From Diphasiastrum complanatum (Eukaryota; Streptophyta; Lycopodiopsida; Lycopodiales; Lycopodiaceae), in contig CM055106.1 in the NCBI GenBank assembly GCA_029204225.1, forward strand, positions 19,358,149 to 19,416,148: 58,000 nucleotides of DNA. Direction: 5' to 3'. Positions 1 through 11,200 of this stretch are shown piece by piece. A program made the position numbers and the translations under genes. Under the pieces are notes generated by a model. It did not search any database. It saw only the letters and a list, made by a program, of their open reading frames with translations, and was not told the DNA's origin. The stretch's first letter is position 1. Every line of letters begins with the position of its first letter.

Positions 1-3000
1 ACTGTAGTTGTCTCAGTCCCATCGAGAGATGCTAGTGCCAACAGCTACCTCACTGGATTCAACGGATGTCCAGGGCATCTATCAACACCTTGCTGACCCA
101 GTTGCTCAGGGACCTATAGTCACTCAGCGACCACCTATACAAGCTGAGCACCCAAGGAACCATGCAAGCACAGGAGGTACAGAAATTAAAGAATGAGCTG
201 GAAGTGACACAATAGCATGACAGGGCTGCACAGAAGGAATTACAGCAGGCCCAAGAAACTGAATCAACCTGGCGGTCCTAATGCAACAACTCCAAAAAAG
301 TTTAATGGACGCCAGTGGCCAAGTTTCTCAATCGGTGCAAGTGGTACAACAGCAAGTGCCCCTTCTGCAGGCACAAGTTGACATGGCAGCTGTAGAGAAG
401 GAGCGCCTCAGCAAAATGGTGGCAGATCTTACTGCTGAATGTGATGAAATCCTTGCAGGTCCACCATCTGATCCGGAATCCTTGACACCACATAATCTGT
501 CTGTGCTACAGCAAAGGGTGGACAGATATAAAACCACACTAGCAGGGTTCCAATCGCAATTTGAAGGATACAAAGGGTTTGCTGCCGAGCAAGTGCCCCT
601 TCTGCAGGCACAAGTTGACATGGCAGCTGTAGAGAAGGAGCGCCTCAGCAAAATGGTGGCAGATCTTACTGCTAAATGTGATGAAATCCTTGCAGGTTCA
701 CTATCTGATCCGGAATCCTTGACACCACATAATCTGTCTGTGCTACAGCAAAGGGTGGACAGATATAAAACCACACTAGCAGGGTTCCAATCGCAATTTG
801 AAGGATACAAAGGATTTGCTGCCGCAGAACTTCAAAGCTTATCAGCAACAGGCAACGACAAAACCCGTACCAACCACGGTAATTCCACCACCGCCTGATA
901 CCAGCAAACAAGATCAGCCTATGGAAACTACACAAGATATATTAGATCAAGGGGCTAGTGCTGGAGGAGCAGGACAGGAAGAAGCAGGGCGGTCCAGTGT
1001 GGCCTCAACTCCATCAAGACCCGCTTCACGAGCCTTCGCATAACCAAAGACATATTAGCAGAGGAGATCAATGAATTTTTAGCTATCCATCCCCATATAT
1101 CATCCCGTGGTGGTTGGTCGCTAAAATTCACGTCAGAAGAATAAAAGGGCAAGGAGATCCAGTCCCTACCAGCACTAGGTGATCAGCCAGCTTGGCGCCG
1201 AAGAATCTTTGAGACGAATCCTAAGGCGATCACCAGTTGTAGCAAGCCCTCGCTCTCGTACGAGTCAATCATGCCAAGACGCAAAAAGTGGGTGGACTTT
1301 GGACCAAACTTCACACCTGATACTCCTAATTGGCCAAAGATCAAAGCACCACATAGCTGGGCCACAGATGTGGATTTCATCAGAGCTCTACAAACCTTTG
1401 GGAAGGATAACAGGCATACCCCCGATCTCACAATTACCTGGATAGGCTCTGCGGTGGTCTAGAGTCTACCCAAAAGTCTCAGGTTGGCGTGTATGGTACA
1501 CCAACCTCTCCAACTGCGCAAAGGAGAGTCGATTCCTCCTCTTTGTGTGAATCAGGGAATGAACACTCTAGTTTCTCTCACAAGCGACTGCAGTACAGTC
1601 CTATGAGAGGATCCTGATGGCAAGGCGGCGCAATTTGGGGACATCAATCCCAAACTTCGACCACCATGACAAGGGACGCAGCTGGCCTGAATCATAGTTT
1701 GAGGAGTTAGTAGTTGCAAAAAATTGTAAAGTTTAAACTATAACGGTCAGTTTATTACCGTCTCTCAAAAGCGTCGAACTCCAAGGTCTCATGCCTGAAT
1801 ATCTGGAGCTCATCCAACAGGTTAGCTTGCTCGCGTACATCAGGATAACCTCGGGAGACATAGGCATTCCAGCCATCCCTGAGCTCCCTATCAAGGTACT
1901 GCGCCTCACTCCTCCAAAGTGGATGGAGTATGTGGACCATGGCATGCAAGGGCTTGTGAAACCACTCCCACCTGCTCTACCAGAGGTGCTGGACTTCCTC
2001 AAGCCTGCAAGACACATTATGGTACATTTGAATCATGAATGTCAAATGACTTAATGCTGATTCATCAATGGAAAATTCAAATTTCAGATTTCAAACAGTA
2101 GTTACTAGGAAGTAGTAAGTACTAAGGAGTCGTGCAACAGGTCAGTATAGTAAGCGATATACCTCTCTGGGCTAATGGTCGTGCAAAGACGCAGCTACTC
2201 GCCCAACCTATCCATGAACTCATACAAGAGGCCCAATGTGCAGCCCTCTCGATCTGTAAGGCGCAAGACAGTGTAGATATGCTATAGGCCCATGACAATG
2301 GATCGTGCCTCATCCCAAAATGAAGTCAACATAATGGTCTGCTCGAATCTCTTACCCTTTGACTCCTGTGATGGCCCCCACTGCGCCCACTCATTTGCAA
2401 TGACCATCTGCCTCAAGCTCGCATGAACTTTCAGCAGTCATTCCATGACCAGGAACATAAATGCAAACTTGCACAGGGCACAGCACAGTACATGCATTGC
2501 ATTAAACATTCAAGAGTAAGTTGTAACATAACAGATTTTGCATTAAAATTTAGTGCTCGTAAGTGCTCACAAAGTTACAAACTACAATAGCCATTACTAA
2601 ATAGGAAATTCTAATTACCAATAACTGCGCACTTAAATTTGTGTTGCATACTTGGTGGGGGCAGCTCTCAAGACATCCAAGGTGGAGTGTCTCCTGAACA
2701 TGGCCAGGACCCTTGGCCTCTTGGTGACGAATCTCACCAAGGACCGTCCGGTGCTTAACACCTCCGTGATCCATGGTATGTTGGCCACATCCTCGACCAA
2801 CAAGTCCAGGCAATGTGCAGCACAAGGTGTCCAAAAGATGTGGGGTAGGTCTCATTAACGAGCTACCCATGGCAACGTAATTCGCCGCATTGTCTGTGAC
2901 GACCTGTACAACCATACAGTGCAATGTGCATGGCATTGGAATTCAAGTGAACCATAATCCAAATTCCATTGACCCTAAACATTCAATTGGTGACTGGCAA

Positions 3001-5156
3001 TTGAAAATTCCACACTCAAAGGAAGCCTTCTGACTAGTTCTATTCGTTCATTAGCATACATAAACACTATCTGGTCTCACCTGGATCCATCACGGGTTAA
3101 GCTTCAGTTCTATCACATTCACTTTCTTCATCTTGATGCTTTAGGGCTTCCCGCCAGACCGAGTTATCTCTGTCAAGCGTTGTCTTTTGGCCTGCGCTAC
3201 CACATTGATCAGCTTCGGATCTCTTCTCATTAGCTCACTATTGAGACAAGCAGATACACAGACACGCCACGACCCTTACGGATCTATCAGTGTTGTACAC
3301 TAACGAAGGTTAAGGATGAGTTTCACTTTATTTTCAGATGTCCAGCTTACTATAAGATCAGAGGCAGATACCACTATCTCTATCGGGACATTCCACTCAC
3401 ACTTGGTTCCTTCTTTGCCTATCCAGATGCGAGATGTGTTGGTTTGCTATTACGAGAGATGTTCTCTTTGAGATCTTCTCATCTGTCGGATGATCAGGAT
3501 GTTGACCATTGACGGGGAGATAGATTGTTGCAAGCATGTCTTTGGAACATAAACCTTCACATGTTATATGAGAAGCAACTTACCTTCTGCTAATTTTTCT
3601 CTCCACCTTTGGGGTGCATTGCCATAGCTACAGTTGGGGAGATTCAAGCAAGCAAGCAATCCTCATGACATTGACATCACTAGTATGATAAAGTTGACTT
3701 GAAGTTGTTTAAGTTCTATACCAAGACGTATTTACACCTTGAGGATTAGCTTTCTTCTTCTAGAAGATAAGGGACTTGAACTATGGCATATGCTATGCTC
3801 ATATTTGCCACTTAAGTAGACAGGGTCCAAGTATCTCTAAGATGTATGAACATGGCACAAGATCAAGGCACAAATCAAATCTAGTTTTCTAACTAAGGTA
3901 GAAATATGCCGACGACACGGAACTTAATTCCCATTGAAGCTAGGTATGAGAGAGTTTGTAAATGTGACCGCTTCTTTCAGTGGTAAGTTGCATAATAGAG
4001 GTTTCCATCTTGACTCCTCTATGGCTTATACTATGTGAATGCGCTTGTTGAGATGTGTTAGCTAGTTGCAAACTGTTTTTTTCCATTTTTGAAAGTACTA
4101 CATTTAAATCTGGCATGTTTGACAGGTCTTGTAACTAGCATTAGCATTCTGAAGAATCTTTTGTCAAGTTCATTCACAACTTCCCAACAAAAAAAGTTAA
4201 GAGCAATCGCAAGCATTTCCTGATTTTTTTCATTTTAGCAAAAACAAACCAATGCCATCTACAAAACATTTAAACAAGCTTGAAAATACTACCTTTATTA
4301 TGACAAAGTGCACATTTCGCTGCTTTTCCCACCTTTCATATAGCTCCATCAAACGTGAAACCTGAAAAACTAGTCTTAAATGATGACACAAATATAAGCA
4401 TATCAGAAAATTCATTTTTTGAATTCAAAGCTAGAGTCTACGAGCAAAATAATGCTAATGTTTGATAAAGAATCCAATCTTCCTAAATATATTGATAATG
4501 CAAATTAAACATCAACAATCCACTTCTATGAAAGATCAGTGCTTTGTAAGGTAACACATATCTATTGAAAGTGTCACATGAGCTACAATTTGGTTGTGCC
4601 AAAAAATTTTGTCTTTTCATTCTGAGTCGAAGCATTCACACCAAACTATGATCGTAATCATTAAGCCAAAAAGGACACATGTCATCTCATCAATTCCAAA
4701 ACGTAAATTACTATTTGGGTTCCAAGAAAGTTTAAATTTTCTCCATAGATCTAGTGTAACTAACAAGTAAATTACAACCCACATAACAAGTTACGAGTTT
4801 TAAAGAAAAGGACAAAACGACAAGTAAAAGAAACTTAAACCAACACATTTACCTTGATTATGAAGAGGTAAAAGGCACCACAGAGACTCTTAAGTGAACC
4901 ATAAGTACCCATTCACATCCTTCTATACCAATAGCAAGACATGATGATAGTGATATACCTCTCATGCAATAGCACTCATGCTCCCATATATATCTCATCT
5001 CATCTCATTTACTTCAGTTCATAGTTTTTTGGATATGATGTTTCTTCCATTACTGTTTCAGAGACATTTCATACACTCCCACTATTACCACATACTTGAC
5101 ATGTATATTTACTAGTCTTATGTGCCTTTTAGCATGGAAAATACATTAATAAAGCG

Positions 5157-5227
<71 letters not shown>

Positions 5228-8200
5228 CCATGGACCCCCATAGGAAGCCCCCTCTCTCACCCCCACCCAACCAGCCACATCTCTCCACCACGTCTCTCTC
5301 CATCCCCATCCCAGCTATTGCCTCTACCCTAGAAATTTTTGTTGATTTGACCCCTAATGTTAATGGGCCATGCCTATGAGCTATATTTAGGGGCCCACAT
5401 TATTTTTAATTTGCCACAACATTTGCCTGTAGTAGGGCACTATAGTTTAATAATAGGATTTACGTTTGTGGCTTAGTAAAAGTCTTGGGAAATTACCTAC
5501 AATTAAACAAGGTTTTGATTTATGCTTTTAGCTTTTGGTAAGGCTACTAGAAAATTATATAAGGACAGGACCCCCACCTCTTTCGTTCCATTGTAGTGAG
5601 TCCTTCAGATTTGTGATTACTCTGAGAAATGTTTCTATCTTGTTTTGTGTGAGTACTAATATGATTAGTCTACTCCTCTATCTTGAATTATACTCATAAT
5701 GCTAATATTGTATCAGAGGATGGGTGCTTATGATTGGAGCATTTTTGAAGGAGGATTTGCACATAGTGTTGGATCGTTACAAGAGAGATCAATCCTTGGA
5801 ATCGAATTGATATAGATCTGTAAGGCAGATTGCTGGAGGATAGCCTACGGATCTGTAGTACAGGACAACTATCATTTTTCAGGGACAGATTTTTGGTGTT
5901 GTTGGATCGCAAGCACTTGCTATTGCTGCAGACCTTAAAGGAATTCTAAGCATGTTGCTGCTGGCTGGAAGCCAGATCGCTACTGGTCAAGGAGACAGAT
6001 TGCTGGAAGTCAATGTCAAAAGGTGCTTTTGTCAGAGCAGTGGACCAGGTCAAGTCAGATCATGTGTTTTTCAGGTCCAAGACAGATCGCAAAAGGTTGC
6101 ATGGAGTGCCAAAGAAAGTCAAAATTTCAGCTTGGTGAATTTTCAATTCCAGAGGTGCTGAAGGTTTTTTTGCAGATTGCTAATGATCAAAATTCGAGGG
6201 TTTATGATAGTATTGCTGATTGGAGGCAGTAAGCTTATATTGGTTCTTTTTGGAAACTATAAGCAAGTTACTTTTTAGGAAGAACTTTTGGAACCATCAA
6301 AGATTTTTTGAAAAACCACCCTATGTTGAAGAATTTTACGACAAATTATGTAGAACCGGCAACGACTTTTTAACCAACAAAATCTTTGTAAAGCCGACAA
6401 ACTTTGATTGATCTCTGAGTGTCATATAATGGCTAGTCTAAATGATGTCGTATTATCCCAGAAAAGTAAACTTGATGGCAAAAATTTCAGCATCTGGAAA
6501 TTCAAGATGCAAAATATTCTCATGGACCGAGAATATTGGGATACTGTTACAGGTGTCAAAGTTCCTCCCACAATTGATAGAGAGTTAAGAGAATACATGA
6601 GGAAAAAAGCCCATCATATCATTAACTTATCAGTAAAAGATATGATTATTCTGCATATCAAAGATTTTGCTGGACCCAAGGAAGTTTGGGGTATTCTCAA
6701 GAATTTGTACCAGAACGTTAACCAATCTAGGGTTTTGTTCTTAACAAATAAGCTACGTACTTTTAAAAAAAACAATGACAGATTATTTTGCATGAGTAAA
6801 ATACCTTTCGAGGACAAGGTCTATAGAGCTGTTGGAGAAAGTGTCCCAAATTCAGTATTTGTATCCATTATGCTTAATAGCTTACCACTATTTCATCATA
6901 ATATAGTTTATCTTTACGAGAAACCAGGCCTACCTTTGATGAATTGAATGTTATTTTGTAAAGGAAGAACGTCATAATCTCATGAACAAGGAAGATTTCA
7001 AAGAACAAGAGTTCAGCAAAGAAGCAAGGACAAAATTCAAAGAAAGTTGAAAAGTGGGAAAAGAAGAAGGGGAAAAAAAGATCAAGACTAAGATCAGGAT
7101 CTGCATGGGGATCAGCATGAAAATGAAGATGTACAATTTGCATTTATGGCTACAATTTTGGAAACTAAGGATTCGTCTACTTTCAGGAAAGCTAAAAAAG
7201 AGGATATTTGGAGGAAAGCTATGGATGAAGAGTACAATTCATTCATAAAGAACAAGACAAAGGCTTGTTCAATTACCTACAAGTAAGAAGGCAATTGGAT
7301 GCAAGTGGATCTATAGAACTAAGTATAAATCGAATGGTTCTCATACTTTGAGGAGCTTGGTTTTCAGAAGAGTAGTGCGGTTTAGTCTTCCGCAGCGCTA
7401 ATCGAACATGACAGTCCGTTAGTCTCTCGACACTCCAAATTGTCGCCCATCGTTTCGCACCTTCTTTTCCCAACAATTAGAACACGTTTTTTGCTTTTAG
7501 CTTTTGTTACGGCTACTAGAAAACTATATAAGGAGGACTGGCACCCCACCTCCTTCATTCCATTGTAGTGAGTTCTTCAGACTTATGATTAATCTGAGAA
7601 TTGTTTTTATTGCTCAATTATCTTGTTGTGAGTACTAAGATGATTAGTCTACTCCTCTATCTTGAATTATACTCATAACTCATAATTCTAATGACACCCC
7701 CCCCCCCGGCCAAAAATAAAAACCCATTGATGCCTCTAATGTCCAATCAGTTTTGAACCCTTCTTCCTACACCTAATCTTGATCCTTGCAACACTATAGA
7801 GGTTATCGAGCGGTACACTACTAGTCGGCGCAAAACGTAGGATAGTGAAAGGTGAATTATGCTATGGAACGACACAGTGAAAACACTACTAGACGAGAAG
7901 ACAAAGATGAGCAGTAGGATAACTGAACTTGAAGCAGAATTGGACAGCATGAAAAAGTTGTAGTCAGCTGGCAACTGGAGCATGCAAACGACATCATCAT
8001 TCTAGCACCACAAAAATTCAAGAGTTGGATCCAAAATCAAAAAACAAAAAACAACAAGAAACCCTTTGTTGGGCACTGCTTTGAAGAAAGGGAGTAAGTT
8101 GAGTGTTTTCCTCCGCTACTCTTAAGAAAGAAAGTTCTAGAGAGCACAAAGCTCTTATTATTAGGCACGAGGGATTACAGATATTCAAAATGCATGAGGA

Positions 8201-11200
8201 GGCAAAGCGTCTCCTTGAGACTACACTGGCTCACCATGCTGAAGGTTTGAATTCAGCTTGAAAAACAACGAGAGATAATGCTACCTTGCTGATTCGTTGT
8301 AAATCGCTCGAGTGTCGAAGGGAGGCTTTATGGTGTAGAGCCAAATTGCATGGTACTCATATCTCTGTGGATGGCGACCTTATATCCATACATATAGAGG
8401 AAAGGTGTAAAGCATTCTAGGAAGGTAAAGGCTTGATAAGATGGGTAGGTCACTTATCTTCATGGTGCATCGAGGAGCTCCTAGAAATCTGCTTATCACC
8501 TATATCCAACGAGTTCAATTGTTTCCAGTTTCTGAGCAAAGATATACAAGCAGCACTCACCTCCTCCCAGCATCTTCATGGTCATGGTTATCGCTTATTG
8601 TCCTAGGCATTCCACCTCCTCGAGACATTTGATATACCTATCACAATCTCCCTTTGGATACTCAGTAGTATATCAAGCGATTTATGTATAGAGCATATCT
8701 TTACTAAGTATGGCAGGGCCAGCAAGGGGCAAAAACCGACTGCTATCAGACTCACTTTTTGGAGTTGGATGCAACAATGGGTCCAAGGTATTCCGAGAGA
8801 GACGAGGGTTTGTTAGTTAAGCTCTTGGTATGTCTATTAAATGTTAGCCTCTCAAATCCCCGTCACTATGCAAATCTTTTTATCTGTGGGTGTGATTTTG
8901 TCGAGTTGTTTGTTAGCAACTCATTATGAGCTCTTTTCCTCTTCTACATTTCAGCTAGAGATGACCTCCTTAGCACATCACATTGTCAACTCAACATGCT
9001 ACGACATCCATATATACTTCTTCATGCCAAAGCATAGGTGTAGCTCGTATGCACAAACATTCATCCACATTAGCATTCATACACTTGTAGAAAAACCAAC
9101 ATACTAGGTTTAGCTGAAGGGCAAAATCAGTCATGATGAGGCTTGCACTTTTAATAGATCACGGGCTTTTTTTTAAACTCCAAAACACTTACATTTCTGA
9201 TTTTCAGCAAATGGATGATGACTAACTGCATTCCTTCTTTTCAACTCTTTAGCATTGATTATATAATGATTTTAACTAACACTCTAGTTCAAAGTATTTT
9301 GTATTCTATGTTCTTGTTGTTGGAGCCTTTTATAAACACTTTGCATGCTCAAGCTTTTAGAATTCAATTTCTACTTCTAAAGTTCAGAATTCATACTCAG
9401 CAACCTCCAAAACATAGAACTCACGGTTCCCAGAACCATGGGTCCTGGGAACCGTGGAAGGAACCGTACCACGGTTCATTGAACCGTGGTACGGTTCCTG
9501 CAATTAATTAATTAATTCTTCTTTTGCCAATTGCCCCCCAAAATAGCTTTTGGCCCTCATTTTACAGTTTTTGGGCTGTTTATGATAATTCGAACTGTAA
9601 AATAGAACTGTAAAAATCCACAGATTGTAAAATAGAACTATAAAATCCACAGACTGTAAAATAGAACTGTAAATGCGTTTCTCAGAAACTTTTTTTTTTT
9701 ATTTTATTTTTTGATTTTCGTGGGCGCAATATGGGTATCAAATTAAAGCTCTAATCAAGGGCATTGCATTTATGTACGTTGCCGAGTGTTTCGGTTACAG
9801 TGTGGTCCAGTTTAGGTGCAGCAATCCTTGTTGGACTCTGTCAATCCCTATGAATTTTTAAAGACCTGTTTCTGATTTTTTTCCAGCAATTCTGGATCCA
9901 GAAACGCGTTTCTAGTTTCTAGAAACGTTTTTCTCCAGAAACGCGTTTCTAGGCAACTATGGTAGGAACAAAAAAAATTAATTAATTAATTAATTGATTA
10001 GTACGGTTCACCACGGTTCCCCCTTAAATATTCTGAGAACCGTAAGGTGAGTGGTGAACCGTATACGGTTCATTGATTCTATGCTTCAAAATTGTTAAGA
10101 TTTCACTGTAGGATATTTTTTCAATGTAAAAGCGTATGAGTCATCAACCAAAACCTTCTACAAAAATTTACTGATCAAAACCATTGCTAGCATAACCGGG
10201 CTATCAGTGCTAAAGCCTGTCTACGGCTGACAGTATGTGCAATTCCGTACTGCATCTGCAATTTGGAAAATCGACTATTTTGAAAGAATGAACACACACT
10301 AAAGAAATTGCAAGAGCTAGTTGTTGCATAAGATACAGAACCTCACACTATCAGAGATTAACATACCATTGATGTTGTAAGAGCGTTGTAATTTTTTGGA
10401 CGGTTCAATACGGCTGTCTTTGTCCAATTCGCCTGCTGTACAAAAACCTGAAAGTAAAGAAAAAAACGCATTTCAGATAAAAATGGATTCATGGTATCCT
10501 AAAAACAGCTCATCAAGCCTGTGACGGGTAGCATGTCAGTTCTTCAGACTCACAAGGGCATGTATAACATGAAGCTTTGATCCATTTCTAGAAATGCCTG
10601 TGATTGCACTCCAATAACAGAGCTAAGTTCTGAAGCTAGGCAATGTAGATATCCCTCTAGCAAATCATCAATTCAAATCAAAACAAAAAAGAAATAGACA
10701 ACGAATAGTAAGCGTGCATTGCGCAGAAAATATTCTCGCACCATATTTTCCATTAACATTATATCCAAGATCCTCACATTACGAAGAGCTACTATTCCAC
10801 ATTTTCTAGAACGGATCACACCATCCAAGCTCACTGTATGTCATTCATCTGCGCAGACTGTCACTCTCGATATACCTGACTTATTTAACCACTTCTTATC
10901 ATTTTTGCTTATCAGAAAAACATGTCCAGACGCAATATTCTAAGGGAATCAAAATCGTACATGAGAAAACGTTAAACTTTTAACTAGTTCTTCTTTTTCA
11001 CCTTTGCACAACATGAATCTATCTTTTTTCAATCCTCTTTGCATTCCAACAATTCTGAAAGCCATCGTCGTCATGACCACCGAATGCCATAACAGAAGAA
11101 CGCCAATGCTAAGAATCAAATGGTCATAATCGACTGAGGTTCAAACAATGGATACATTAGATAGACAAGCTAAACTAAAACCTAAAAGTCCGATTAAGAG

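Noticed and set aside
302-935. Long minus-strand frames with duplicated Cys-rich peptides
   Set aside because: They are antisense shadows of the duplicated coiled-coil module on the plus strand.
2652-2858. Plus-strand 68-codon frame
   Set aside because: Antisense to the hAT DUF659 core, which is clearly on the minus strand.
5118-5379. Ser-Leu-repeat and Arg-Glu-repeat open frames over the (CT)n tract
   Set aside because: Dinucleotide repeats are open in several frames. The flanks have no domain or splice signals. The same applies to frames at 20163-20513, 21628-22275, 23290-23644, 36008-36229, 38512-38778 and 56174-56407.
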